A stretch of 64,000 bases of DNA from Orientallactaga sibirica (GCA_036365145.1 JAEOAD010002566.1:4309501-4373500); one strand, 5' to 3'. Positions 22,189 to 33,540 are shown, numbered from the stretch's first letter. Notes: a model not told the origin generated them from the letters alone. Numbers and translations: made by a program.

Positions 22189-22990
22189 CCAGGCATGGTG
22201 GCACACGCCTTTAATCCCAGAACTTGGGAGACAGAGGTAAGAGGATCACCGTGAGTTCGAGGCTGCCCTGAGACTACATAGTGAATTCCAGGTCAGCCTG
22301 AGAGCTAGAGCGAGACCCTACCTCAAAAAAAAAAAAATAATAAAAATAAAAATAAATAAATAAAAAGACTGAAAGCCAAGTATGGTGGCACTCAGAGGGC
22401 TAAGGATCACCATGAGTTTGAAATCAGTGAGGCCTTGCCTCAAAACAACAAATAAAATGACTGAGCAGGGGTTAGAGATGGTTCAGAGTGGTTAAAATGG
22501 GACTCCTGTGCAAGCGTGAGGCCTAAGACTGCAGTGGTGCTAATCTTCAGACCCACATTAAGTTTGAGGCCACCCTGAGACTACAGAGTGAATTCCAGGT
22601 CTGTCTGGGCTAGAGTTGGACCCAACCTTGAAGAAGAAGAAAAAATAGAAGCGAGATGGAGCAAGACACTCAACGTTCTGCTCTGTCCAATGCAGGCAAG
22701 TGTACCCAGCAGGAGAGTGTACAGGGCACTGCAAGGGCACATACATGTGCCCAACCACGCATACAACACAAGCAAAAGAAAAGACTGAACAAGCAGTCAG
22801 TATTGAGATCATTTTATAGATAAGAGAACTCAGAATAAACATCAGTAACTGGCCAGCCAGACGGGGTGACGCATTAGTCCCAGCACTGGGGAAGCAGAGG
22901 TAGGAGGATCATTGTGAGTTTAAGGCCAGCTTGGGACTACAGAGTAAGTTTCAGGTCAGCCTGGGCTAGAGTGAGACCCTACTGGGGGAA
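22189..22990 (+). mobile_element. B1 copies and fragments
   Basis: B1 22,189-22,345. Fragment 22,375-22,455. A 5-prime-truncated B1 at 22,561-22,645, starting at AGTTTGAGGCCACCC. B1 22,857-22,990. The stretch 22,646-22,856 is unique apart from a possible MIR scrap near 22,800. Confidence 0.8.
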
Positions 22991-23004
22991 GGGGGATCAG
23001 TAAC

Positions 23005-23094
23005 TGGGACTGGAAAAATGGCTCAGGTGTTTGCTTACAAAACCTGACGGCCCATATTGAATTCCCCAGTATATCTACATAAAGCCAGAGGTAC

Positions 23095-23168
<74 letters not shown>

Positions 23169-23218
23169 TGTGTGTGTGTGTGTGTGTGTAGTTCATTTGC
23201 AAGAGACCCTGGGCATGT
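23005..23218 (+). mobile_element. B3-like SINE interrupted by a microsatellite
   Basis: The head (GACTGGAAAAATGGCTCAGG to AAAGCCAGAGGTAC) and a tail piece (GTAGTTCATTTGCAAGAGACC) flank an expanded GA/GT tract where the SINE normally reads TGCACAAGGTGG. Confidence 0.75.
23095..23190 (+). repeat. (GA)n followed by (GT)n microsatellite
   Basis: About 72 bases of GA with three GGGA interruptions, then 24 bases of GT. Confidence 0.97.
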
Positions 23219-23508
23219 TGCATTGGTTTGAATCATATGTACCCCATAAATTCATGTGTATGTTCTGAATGCTTGGTCCCCAGCTGATAGCAACTTGGGA
23301 GGTGGAGCCTTGCTAGAGAAGGGGTGGTGTTGGGGGGCAGCCTTAGGGTTATTACAACCAGCTCTCCTTGCCAGAACATGGCCTACTCTCCTGCTATTTC
23401 CAACTTCCATGGCAAAGGTTATGTCCAACCTTTCCTCATGGCCACGCTTTCCCTGCCATTGTAGAGCTTCTTTCCCTTAATATTGTAAAATTATTTTTAA
23501 ACAATAAA
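23219..23508 (+). mobile_element. LTR-like element, truncated
   Basis: Starts TGCATTGGTTTGAAT and aligns by eye to the solo LTR at 37,957 (shared GAATGC, CCCAG, TTATTACAACCAGC/TATTATAGCCAGC, CTTGCCAG, CCTGCCAT). It ends in an A-rich AATAAAATGA and is cut by the next SINE. No internal retroviral sequence. Confidence 0.6.
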
Positions 23509-23514
23509 ATGAGG

Positions 23515-24002
23515 GGGCTGGAATGATGGCTTAGTGGTTAAGGCGTTTGACTACAAAGCCTAAAGACCCAAGATTGATTCCATGGAGTGCCATGCCCATT
23601 CTCTCTCTCTCTCTCAAATAAATAAAATATAAAATAAAAGCTGGGCGTGGTGGTGCACGCCTTTAATCCCAGCACTCGGGAGGCAGAGGTAGAAAGATCA
23701 CTGTGAGTTCAAGGCCACCCGAGACTACAAAGTGAATTCCAGGTCAGCCTGGACCAGAGTGAGACCCTACCTCGAAAAAGAAAAAATATATATATATATG
23801 GCTGGAGAGATGGCTTAGCGGTTAAGGCACATGCCTGCCAGCCAAGCCTAAGGACCCCGGTTCGATTCTCCAGGTCCCACGTTACCCAGATGCACAAGGG
23901 GGCACATGCGTCTGGAGTTTGTTTGCAGTGGCTAGAGGTCCTGGCATGCCCATTCTCACTCTCCCTCCCTCTCTCTGTCTCTAATAAATAAAAATAAAAT
24001 CT
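23515..24002 (+). mobile_element. SINE cluster: B3 (deleted), B1, B3
   Basis: B3-like with an internal deletion 23,515-23,632. B1 23,639-23,795 with an AT tail. B3-like 23,800-24,002. Confidence 0.87.
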
Positions 24003-24027
24003 TTATATATATATATATATATATACA

Positions 24028-24061
<34 letters not shown>

Positions 24062-24085
24062 CATACACACATACATACACATATG
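24003..24085 (+). repeat. (AT)n / (CATA)n microsatellite
   Basis: TATATATA followed by about 60 bases of ACAT repeats, grown from a SINE tail. Confidence 0.97.
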
Positions 24086-24346
24086 GCAGAAGAGATGGCT
24101 TAGTAGTTAAGGTGCTTGCCTGCAAAGCCAAAGACCCAGGTTCAATTCCCCAGTACCCATGGTAAGCCAGATGCACATTGTGGCACATGTGTCTGGAGTT
24201 CATTTGCAGTGGCTAGAGGCCCTGGCATGCCCATTCATTCTCTCCCTCTCTCTCTCTAAATAAATAGGATAAGAAAAGTTAAAAAAATAGGGGGACTGAG
24301 AAGACAGCCCTGCAGTTAAAAGTCTTGCTTATGAAGACTGCTGTTG
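24086..24346 (+). mobile_element. B3-like SINE and a B3 head fragment
   Basis: Full B3-like 24,086-24,285, then the 5-prime part of another, diverged copy at 24,293-24,346. Confidence 0.82.
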
Positions 24347-24723
24347 GGCTGGAGAAATGGCTTAGTGGTTAAAGCATTTTTTTTGTTTTGTTTTGTTTTT
24401 TGTTTTTTGCGGTAGGGTGTCACTCTGTCTCACGCTGACTTGGAATTCACTATGTAGTCACAGGGTGGCCTCAAACTCATGGTGATCCTCCTACCTCTGC
24501 CTCCCAAGTGCTGGGATTAATGGCGTGCCCACACCCAGCAGTAGTTAAAGCATTTGCCGACGAAGTCTAAGGACCCAGGTTTGATTCTCCAGGTCCCACA
24601 TAAGCCAGATGCACAAGGTGGTACATGTGTCTGGAGTTCGCTTCCAGTGGCTACAGGCCCTAGTGTGTCTATTCTCTCTCTTTCTTGTTCTCTTGCTCTA
24701 TCTCTAATAAAAACTTTCAAAAA
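24347..24723 (+). mobile_element. B3-like SINE split by a B1
   Basis: The head is 24,347-24,379 and the body resumes at 24,544. A minus-strand B1 sits between. Confidence 0.92.
24380..24543 (-). mobile_element. B1 nested in a B3-like SINE
   Basis: T-rich tail then GCGGTAGGGTGTCACTCTG to ACACCCAGCA. It is flanked by the 12-base target duplication GTTAAAGCATTT at 24,368-24,379 and 24,544-24,555. Confidence 0.93.
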
Positions 24724-24724
24724 G

Positions 24725-25652
24725 GGCTGGAGATGATGGCCCCATGGTTAAGGTGTTTGCCTACAAAGCCAAAGAACCTGGTTCGAATCCCCAGGACCCA
24801 CGTAAGCCAGATGCACAAGGGGTACATGTGTCTGGAGTTCATTTGCAGTGGCTGGACGCCCTGACACACCCATTCTGTCTCTCCCCCCACCTTCTCTCTC
24901 AAATAAAAAAAAATATATAGCCAGGCATGGTGGCACATGCCTTTAATCCCAGCACTTCGGAGGCAGAGGTAGAAGAGTTCAAAGCCACCCTAGGACTACA
25001 TAATAAATTCCAAGTCAGCCTGGAGTGAAACCCTACCTAAAAAAAAAAAAAAAAAGGAAGAGGGCTGGAGAGATAGCTTAGCAGTTAAGGCACTTAACCT
25101 ATAAAGCCTAACAACCCAGGTTTGATTCCCCAGTGCCCACATAAAGCCAAATGCACAAAGTGGTGCAAGCATTTGGAGTTCATTTGCAGTGGCTGGAGGC
25201 CCTGACAACCCATTCTCTGTCTCTCTTCTCTCTCTGCTTGCAAATAAATAATTTTTTTTTAATCTAGAGAATACTTTAAAATTCTTTTTTAAAAAATTGG
25301 TGGGCTGGAGAGATGGCTTAGCAGTTAAGACTCTTGCTTGCAAGGCCAAAGGACTCAGGTGCAATTCCACAGGACCTATGTAAGCCAGATGCACAAGGTG
25401 GTGCATGCATGTGGAGTTAGCTTGCTGTGGCTAGAGGCCCTGGTGCATCCATTCTCTCTCCCCCCACCCCCAAATAAATAAAAATGTATTTTTTTTTCTT
25501 CAGTTTTTTGAGGTAGGGTTTCTTTCACACTAGCCCAGGATAACCTGGAACTCACTATGAAGTCTCAGGGTGGCCTCGATCCTACAGCAATCTTCCTACC
25601 TCTGCCTCCAAAGTGCTGGAATTAAAGACGTTCACTACCATGCCTGGCTAAA
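24725..25652. mobile_element. SINE cluster
   Basis: Plus strand: B3-like 24,725-24,910, B1 24,919-25,055, B3-like 25,063-25,260, B3-like 25,304-25,486. Minus strand: B1 25,500-25,652. Confidence 0.87.
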
Positions 25653-26406
25653 AATATGAATTTTTTTAAAGGCGAAAAATTAATATATTAAATATTTTTT
25701 AAACTGGTAAGAAACAAAATGAAGACAGCAGAGAAAGTTCTTTATACTACATAGCTTGGGGAATCCCAAGAATCTAAGAACTAACACCAGACTGCATTTT
25801 CTCCGCGTTTCTCATTCACAACCTCACTAATTAGTGTGAGACAGTCACGAAGCCAGGCTGGCCTCTAACTCCTGATCCTCCTGCCTCTGTGGTCAAGTCT
25901 GGGATTATAGTTGTGTGCACATGCCTAGCACTCACTTCTTATACCAAACACTGAGCTCAGAAGGACATGTCAGATCCTGTTCCAGAAATGAAAATAGAGA
26001 AACTCGGCTACAGGAGAGCGATTGCCTAGCAAGCTCCTTTAGGCCCTACGTATATGCCTAGCACCAAAGCAGAGGAACAATAACAGAAAATCTCTGAGCT
26101 TCCCAAACTTTTTACTTGTTTGTTTAGCTTTTTTATTTAATGCAAAGGCACAACTGTACAGTCAAGACTGGCCTCAAACTTGAGATCCTACTGTCTCATC
26201 CTCTCAGGTATTGGGATTATAGGCATACATTACAACCTAGCACCAAATTCTTTATTTGGCAAATCTCCCCTGATGCCTGAATGTAAACCCTTTCACAACT
26301 GACCATCAGGTTTTCCAGAACTATCTCCCCCATGAGTGAAAAACAATGGCTAATAAATAAATGGGGTTGGGGTGCTCAGTTAAACGGCAACAAAATAAAT
26401 GAGGTG
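25653..26406. other. Unique sequence with old SINE remnants
   Basis: Contains B1-like minus fragments at 25,843-25,931 and 26,110-26,245 and an ID-like scrap near 26,005-26,070 (GATTGCCTAGCAAGCTCC). The remainder is unassigned. Confidence 0.5.
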
Positions 26407-26790
26407 GGTTGGAGAGAGGGCTTGGCAGTTAAATCGCTCGCCTGCAAAGCTTAACAACCCAGATTGGATTCCCTAATACCAATGTAAGACCAGATACAGA
26501 GCTGGAAAGATGGCTTAGTGGTTAAGTCACTTGCTTGTGAAGCCTAAGGACCTAGGATCAATTCCCCAGAACCCACAGATGCACATGGTGAATGCATTTG
26601 GAATTCGTTTGCAGTGGCTAGAGGCCCTGGTGCACCCATTTTCTCTCTCTCTCATAGATAAATATAAAAAAAAAAAAAAACAAGATACACAAAGTGGTAC
26701 ATGCATCTGGAGTTCATTTACAGCAGCTAGAGGTCCCAGTGCACCCATTATTTCTCTTTTTGTCTGTTCCTGTTGCAAATATATTTCAAA
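26407..26790 (+). mobile_element. B3-like SINE with a nested B3-like SINE
   Basis: The outer copy (26,407-26,498) resumes at 26,682. The inner copy spans 26,501-26,680 with an A-tail. The word AGATACA borders both ends of the insert. Confidence 0.82.
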
Positions 26791-27077
26791 AATTTTAAAC
26801 AAATAAGGAAAACTTATACATCTCTAAGTTATATCGTTTCCCCTGTGGTACTGGGAATGGAATGCAGGACTCGTGTATGAAAGTAAGTGCTCTATCACTG
26901 GATCACACCCCAGCCCAAACTGTTCCTGTTGCAAATATATTTCAAAAATTTTAAACAAATAAGGAAAACTTATACATCTCTAAGTTATATCGTTTCCCCT
27001 GTGGTACTGGGAATGGAATGCAGGACTCGTGTATGAAAGTAAGTGCTCTATCACTGGATCACACCCCAGCCCAAACT
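26764..27077 (+). repeat. 157-bp tandem duplication
   Basis: 26,764-26,920 and 26,921-27,077 are identical by eye. Each begins CTGTTCCTGTTGCAAATA and ends CACCCCAGCCCAAA. Each copy holds the 3-prime tail of a B3-like SINE and a minus-strand ID-like element (GTGGTACTGGGAATGGAATG). Confidence 0.95.
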
Positions 27078-27137
27078 ATTCCTTACTCAAGAGAAAACAT
27101 GAACTTGGAAACCCCTTCTTAAAAGTTCGTTTTCCTG

Positions 27138-27880
27138 GGCTGGAGAGATGGCTTAATGGTTAAGGAACTTTCCTGCAAAGCCAAAGGACCCAGGTTCGAT
27201 TCCCCAGGACCCACATAAGCCAGATGTATAAGGTGACGCATGTATCTGGAGTTATTTTGTAGCTGCTTAAGGCCCTGACACACCCATTCTCATTCTCTCT
27301 CTCTCTGCCTCTTTCTCTCAAATAAAAATTTAAAAAAATTTTTTTTTTTAAAGTTCCTTTTCCTAAAATGAAATCTGTCTTCCTCGTCACTGAGTTCTTG
27401 CTGGAGATGTTTAGTCACACTTAATTCTTTAAGATAAGATCAGGAAGAAAAAGCCAGGCGTAGTGGCATACTTTGGTCCCCGCACTTGAGAGGCAGAGGT
27501 AGGAGGATTGCCATGAGTTTAAGGCCACCCTGGGCTAGAGTGAGACCCTACCCCACATAAAAAAAAAAAAATCATGGGCCGGGCGTGGTGGCGCACGCCT
27601 TTAATCCCAGCACTTGGGAGGCAGAGGTAGGAGGATTGCCGAGAGTTCGAGGCCACCCTGAGAATACAGAGTGAATTCCAGGTCAGCCTGAGCCAGTGTG
27701 AGACCCTACCTCGAAAAACCAAAAAAAAAAAAAATCAGGAGCAGGGCGTGGTGGCACTCAGGAGACAGAGGTAGGATCACGGAGAGTTCAAGGCCACCCT
27801 GAGACTACACAGTGAATTCCAGGTCAGCCTGAGTTAGAGTGAGACCCTACCTCGAAAAACAAAACAAAAAATCAGGAAGA
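27138..27880 (+). mobile_element. SINE cluster: B3, B1, B1, B1
   Basis: B3-like 27,138-27,350. B1 with an internal deletion 27,452-27,572. B1 27,577-27,735. B1 missing part of its left arm 27,743-27,880. Confidence 0.86.
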
Positions 27881-28153
27881 AAGAATCAGGCCACTGGCTT
27901 GCTAAATTCTTACTTTCTGGCTGTTCTTTGTATTACCTGTAAGGGAAGAACTGCCTTTATTTTCTAAGTGGCACACATACTCTGAATGAGGAGGTTTGTA
28001 GAACTGAAAACCCGAACAGTGGTTAAATGAGGGAAAAGGAGAAATAAAACTCGTGTCTGTCTACTAGCTCCTTCTGCTTAGTAGCCCTTAACAATTTATT
28101 TGACTAAATGTGAACACATCAGATGTTAGGAAAAATGACTCAAATATTTTGGA
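27881..28153. other. Unassigned unique sequence
   Basis: No recognisable repeat or gene feature. Confidence 0.5.
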
Positions 28154-28372
28154 GGGCTGGAGAGATGGTTTAGTGATTAAGGCACTTGCCTATGATGCCT
28201 AAGGGCCCAGGTTCAATTCCCCAAAACCCATGTAAGCCAGATGCACAAAGTGACACACGTGCCTGGAGTTTGTTTGCAGTGGCTAGAGGCCCTGGCACAC
28301 CCATGTAGTCATTCTTCTCTAAGATAAATAAAATATTATATATATATACATATATACACACACACACACAAT
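28154..28372 (+). mobile_element. B3-like SINE with microsatellite tail
   Basis: B3-like 28,154-28,333, whose tail has become a (TA)n(CA)n tract at 28,334-28,372. Confidence 0.9.
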
Positions 28373-28397
28373 TTTGACCCATAACAAGGAAGGCATA

Positions 28398-29042
28398 TGC
28401 CGGGCGTGGTGGCGCACGCCTTTAATCCCAGGACTTGGGAGGCAGAGTTAGGAGGATCGCCATGAGTTCAAGGCCACCCTGAGACTACATAGTGAATTCC
28501 AGGTCAGCCTGAGCTACAGTGAGACCCTACTTGCATTTCTCTTTTTTTTTTTGTTTTTCTCTTAACAGGTCTTTCCTGTTGTGTTGTAATTCTATATTCT
28601 TTTGGCTCACGCTTTTAATGCCAGCACTCGGGAGGCAGAGGTAGGAGGATCGCCGAGAGTTCGAGGCCACCCTGAGACTACATAGTGAATTACAGGTCAG
28701 CCTGAACCAGAGTGAGACCATACCTTGCAAAACCAAAAAAAAAAATCGTTTAGCCGGGCGTAGTGGCACACACCTTTAATCCCAGCACTCGGAAGGCAGA
28801 GGTAGGAGAATCACCGTGAGTTTGAGGCAACCCTGAATTCCAGGTCAGCCTGAGCCAGAGTGAGACCCTACCTCAACAACCCCCCCCCAAAAAAGTAACT
28901 TTATTTATTTACCCCAGCACTTGGGAAGCTGAGGCAAGAGGATTGCTGTGAGATCGAGGCCACCCTGAGACTACTTAGTGAATTCCAGGTCAGCCTGAGA
29001 TAAAGCAAGACCCCACCTCAGGGAGAAAAAAAAAAAAAAAAA
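28398..29042 (+). mobile_element. Four B1-type SINEs, two abnormal
   Basis: 28,398-28,529 is a B1 that stops at GAGACCCTAC without an A-tail. 28,606-28,745 is a B1 lacking its first bases. Full B1 at 28,751-28,900. 5-prime-truncated B1 at 28,913-29,042. The 76 bases between the first two are an inverted copy of DNA at 29,198-29,271. Confidence 0.85.
28530..28605 (-). repeat. Inverted duplication, arm A
   Basis: CTTGCATTTCTC through TCTATATTCTTTTGG is the reverse complement of 29,198-29,271, identical except for one A/T in a homopolymer and the ends. It is wedged between a tail-less and a head-less B1. Confidence 0.95.
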
Positions 29043-29468
29043 AGGAACTATATGTCAACCACTGACTTTATGTCCGAAAATAGTGCCAAACTGCTTTCAA
29101 GAAAGTTCACTGCAGTTTTCAAGCCTGACACTAGTTTGAGGACCAGTCTCATCATGTTCTCACCATCAGTAACCACAATTTCCCCAGCAAACAGAGACCA
29201 AAAGAATATAGAATTACAACACAACAGGAAAGACCTGTTAAGAGAAAAACAAAAAAAAAGAGAAATGCAAGCTTTCACACTTGCGGTAATGTACACAATC
29301 AAATCACCATTATCCCATTCATTATGATGTGTGTTACCTTGGCCAGCTTCTATAAAAATGAGAAATAAGCAACATGTAACCAACATGTTTATGTTAGGCT
29401 ACGGCATATTGTCATGATTGAAGTGTCTTACATAGATTCTCAAGGTTTCTAAGGAATCGAGAATTAAG
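29043..29468. other. Unique sequence with long open frames on both strands
   Basis: A 112-codon minus frame (29,048-29,386) and a 91-codon plus frame (29,052-29,327) overlap here. The minus frame contains FAGEIVVTDGENMMRLVLKL. Neither is recognised and no flanking splice pair is convincing. Confidence 0.35.
29198..29271 (+). repeat. Inverted duplication, arm B
   Basis: CCAAAAGAATATAGAATTAC through AGAGAAATGCAAG, embedded in unique DNA, which suggests this is the source and arm A the copy. Confidence 0.95.
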
Positions 29469-30400
29469 GGCTGGGCGTGGTAGTGGCACACCTTTAGTCC
29501 CAGCACTAGGGAGGCAGAAGCAGGAGGACCCATGTGAGTTCGAGGCTACCCTGAGACTACATAGTGAATTCAAGATCAGCCTGAACTAGAGTGAGACCCT
29601 ACCTTGAAAAACCAAAAAATTAAAAAAGTAAAAAAAAAAATTAAGGGGTTGGAGAGATGGCTTAGCTATTAAGGTGCTTGCCTGCAAGGCCAAAGAACCC
29701 AGGTTCAATCCCCCAGGACCCATATAAGCCAGATGCACAAGGTGGCACATGTACCTGGAGTTTGTTTGCAGGGTCTGGAGGCCCTGGCGCACCCATTCTC
29801 TCTCTGCCTCTCTCAAGTAAAAATAAAAATTAAAAACAAAAAGAATTATGTAGAGCCGGGCGTGGTGGCGCACGCCTTTAATCCCAGCACTCGGGAGGCA
29901 GAGGTAGGAGGATCACCAAGAGTTCGAGGCCACCCTGAGACTACATAGTGAATTCCAGGTCAGCCTGGACCAGAGTGAGACCCTACCTTGCAAAACCAAA
30001 AAAAAAAAGAATTATGTGGACAAAGAAAGTGTGCTGAGTGTGGTGGCATATATCTGTAATCCCAGTATTTAGGAGGTACACCTAGCATGATTAGGAGTTC
30101 AAGATGACCCTCAGCTACCTAGAAATTTTGAGGCCTGCTTGGGATACAGGAGGGAGACTCCTGTCTCACACAGAAAAGAAAATGAAGGGCTGGAGAGATT
30201 GCTCAGTGGTTAAAGTGCTTGCCAGCAATGCCTAATGATCTGGGTTCGATTCCCCAGTACTCACATAAAGCCAGATGCACAAAGTGGTACATACATCTGA
30301 AGTTCATTTGCAGTGGCAAGAGGTCCTGGTATGCTCATTCTCTCGGTTTCTCTCTCTCTCCCCCTTTGCAAATTAATAAATATTTTTTAAAAGAAAAAGA
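29469..30400 (+). mobile_element. SINE cluster
   Basis: B1 29,469-29,640, B3-like 29,645-29,850, B1 29,854-30,010, an old B1-like element 30,030-30,180, and B3-like 30,187-30,400. Confidence 0.85.
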
Positions 30401-30442
30401 AAATGAAAGAGGGAGAAGGGAAGGAATTAAAAAGTAAATTAA

Positions 30443-31150
30443 GGGGCTGGAGGGATGGCTTAGTGGATAAGGCGTTTGCCTGCAAAGCCAAAGGACCCAA
30501 ATTTGATTCCCCAGGACCCACATGAGCCAGATGCACAACGTAGTGCATGCAACTGGAGTTCGTTTGCAGTGGCTGGAGGCCCTGGTGCGTCCGTTCTCTC
30601 TCCTTCCTCCTCTCTGTAACATACATACATACATAAACGTAAATTAAGGGCTAGAGAGATGGCTCAGCAGCTAAAGATTCTTGCAAAGGCCCCTAAAAGG
30701 CAGGGTTCAATTCCCCAATACCCATGTAAAGCCTGGTGCAAAAGTGGCACATCCATCTGGAGTTTGTGTGCAGTGGCAAGAGGCACTGGTGTGCTCATTC
30801 TCATTATCTCCCTACTGGCAAATCAAAACAAATAAATATATATTATTACAATATAAATTAAGCCAGGCGTGGCACACCTTTAATCCCAGTACTCAGGAGG
30901 CAGAGGTCGGAGGATTGCTGTGCATTCAAGGCCAGCCTGAGACTACAGAGTGAATTCCAGGTCAGCCTGGACTAGAGCAAGACCCTACCTCAAAAAAAAA
31001 AATAATAATAAATAAAAATTAATGAAGGGGCCTGCCTGCCAGTGTAAACCCATGTAAATTCAGATGGGCATTTATTTGTTTGTTGCAGTAAGAAATCCTG
31101 GCACACTCATATATACACATGTGCAAATAAATAAATGAATAAATAAATTT
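30443..31150 (+). mobile_element. SINE cluster
   Basis: B3-like 30,443-30,640 with a CATA tail. Diverged B3-like 30,648-30,845. B1 30,861-31,020. A B3-like 3-prime fragment 31,030-31,150. Confidence 0.82.
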
Positions 31151-31491
31151 TAATGTAAATTAAGGGCTAGGAGATGGTTCACTGGATAAAGGATTTACTT
31201 ACTGCTCAAGCCAGAGTATAAGCCTCAAACCCCATGAGCAAGCTGGAGGCCTGAAGGACTTAGGTAATCACAGGGCTCTCACAGTGAGAAGGGAAGCAGA
31301 GACAGAATTTCCTAGAAGTTCTTGGTGGGTACAGCAAAGAAAAACAGCAGCAAAGATCTAGAGAAACTCAGCCTCAAATGAAGTGGAACTATGAAGCCAA
31401 ACACAAAAGCTGTGCTCTGATCGCCACACAGGCCACAGCACATGCTCCCACACTCACACATATACCCATGGACACACACAATTTTTTGTTT
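31151..31491. other. Unassigned unique sequence
   Basis: The first 40 bases resemble a degenerate tRNA-SINE head (GGGCTAGGAGATGGTTCACT). The rest shows nothing recognisable. Confidence 0.45.
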
Positions 31492-32105
31492 TAATATTTA
31501 CTTATTTGTATGAAAGAGAGAAGATGGATACACAAGGGTCTCCTGCCACTGCAAACAAACTCCAAATGCATGTAACTCAGATCGTTAGGTTCTGCAAGCA
31601 AGCACCGTAACTGATAGGCCATCTCTTCAGCCTCATTATCCTTTTTTTTTTGTTTTGTTTTGTTTGTTTTTTCAAGGTAGGGTCTCACTCTGGCCCAGGC
31701 TAACCTGGAATTCACTATGTAGTATCTGAGTGGCCCTGAACTCACAGTGATCTTCCTACCTCTGCCTCCCGAGTGCTGGGATTAAAGACGTGTGGCACCA
31801 CGCCCAGCCCATGATCCTTTTTTTTTTTTTTTTTTAATTTGATTTGATTTGAGCAAGCAAGAGAGAATGGGCATGCCAAGGCCTCTAGCCACTGCAAATG
31901 AACTCAACTCATGTACCATCTTGTGCATCTGGCTTACATGGGTTCTGTGGAGTCAAACCTGGGTACTTAGCCTTTACAGGCAAGTCCCTTAACAGCTAAG
32001 CCACCTCTTAAGCCCCTTACAAAATAAAGCCAGGCATGGTGGCACTCAGGAGGCAAAGATTCCAGGTCAGGCTGGGCTAGACCCTACCTCAAAAAAAAAA
32101 AAAAT
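31492..32105. mobile_element. SINE cluster, mainly minus
   Basis: Minus strand: B3-like 31,492-31,635, B1 31,646-31,810, B3-like 31,818-32,015. Plus strand: a heavily deleted B1 at 32,028-32,105. Confidence 0.85.
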
Positions 32106-32189
32106 CAAAAAGAAAAACTATTAAAAATACTTAAAAGGATCTATCCAGGAGAATAAGCACATATCATATCCCAATTTAAAAAGTACTAG

Positions 32190-32640
32190 GGGGCTGGAGA
32201 GATGGCTTAGCAGTTAAACGCTTGCCTATGGAGCCTAAGGACCCCGGTTCGAGGCTCGATTCTCCAGGACCCACGTAAGCCAGATGCACAAGGGGGTGCA
32301 TGCATCTGGAGTTCGTTTGCAGTGGCTGGAGGCCCTGGCGCACCCATTCTCTCTCTCTCTCTCTACCTGCCTATTTCTGTCTCTCTCTCAAATAAATAAA
32401 TAAAAAATATAATATTACAAAAAAAAAAAGTACTAGGGCTGAAGAGATGGTTCAGTGATTAAGGTGCTTTCCTGCAAAGCCTAAGGACCAGGTTCAATTC
32501 TTTAGTATCAACATAAGCCAGATGCACAAGGTGACACATGCATCTGGAGTTTGTTTGCAGTGGGTGGAGTCCCTGGCTCACGCATTCTCTCGCTCTCATC
32601 TCTAGCTCAAATAAATAAAACTTTTCTTTTTTTAAAAAGA
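32190..32640 (+). mobile_element. Two B3-like SINEs
   Basis: 32,190-32,428 and 32,434-32,640. The word AAAAGTACTAGGG before the first and again at 32,428 marks the first as an insertion with its target duplication. Confidence 0.9.
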
Positions 32641-32936
32641 AGTACCCTCTGCAATTTTTCAGTTTTTGTAGCTCCTGACTAATACTGGGCATACCAGTAG
32701 CAAGAAGAAACACACTCATCCAGCCAAAGTCAGAAACCTCCTTTTCCTTTTTCCTTCATTTATCAAAGGTTGTATCTGCCTTAACTGAGCAATCAGTGGA
32801 AGAAGTTTCTTACAGATGAGCAACATTAACACGTCACAAAATGATTTTGGGCCACTGAGAAGGTTGTCAGAAAAGCAGCATCTTCCAGTTTCCTTTTCTA
32901 CCAATTGAGCAGGTATTTTTCAAAAATTAAGGCCTA
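32641..32936. other. Unique sequence, possible but unproven minus-strand exon
   Basis: A 62-codon minus frame (32,716-32,904) lies between an upstream TTGGTAG and an internal CATCTGTAAGAAA that could serve as acceptor and donor. The pyrimidine tract is poor and the protein is not recognised. Confidence 0.2.
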
Positions 32937-33540
32937 GCCTGGCGTGGTGGCGCACGCCTTTAATCCCAGCACTCGAGAGGCAGAGGTAGGAAGATCACTA
33001 TGAGTTCAGGGCCACTCAGACTACATAGTGAATTCCAGGATAGTCTGGGCCAGAGTGAGACCCTACCTCAAAAACAACAAACAAACAGCCGGGCGTGGTG
33101 ACGCACGCCTTTAATCCCAGCACTCAGGAGGCAGAGGTAGAAGGATCGCTAAGAGTTCGAACCCACCCTGAGACTACATAGTTAATTCCAGGTCAGCCTG
33201 GACCAGAGTGAGACCCCACCTCAAAAAAAAAAAAAAAAAAAAGGATAATGAGGCTGAAGGGATGGCCTAGCAGTTACGGTGCTTGCTTGCAAGAGTTCAA
33301 GGCCACCCTGAGACATAGTGAATTCCAGGTCAGCCTGAGCTAGAGTGAGACCCTACCTCCAAAAAAAAAAAAAAAAAAAAATTAAGGCCTAGCCTGGCGT
33401 GGTAGCTCACACATTTAATCCCAGCACTTGGGAGGCAGAGGTAGGAGGATCACCATGAGTGCAAGGGCACCCTGAGACTACATAGTGAATTCCAGGTCAG
33501 CCTGGGCTAGAGTGAGACCCTACCTCAGGAAAAAAAAAAT
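32937..33540 (+). mobile_element. B1-type SINE cluster
   Basis: B1 32,937-33,085. B1 33,088-33,243. A short B3 head (33,250-33,290) fused to a headless B1 (33,291-33,380). B1 33,389-33,538. The phrase ATTAAGGCCTAG recurs at 32,926, 33,381 and 33,539, marking target duplications. Confidence 0.85.

Noticed and set aside
32716..32904. Minus-strand coding exon
   Set aside because: Weak acceptor, donor falls inside the frame, protein not recognised; kept only as a low-confidence remark.
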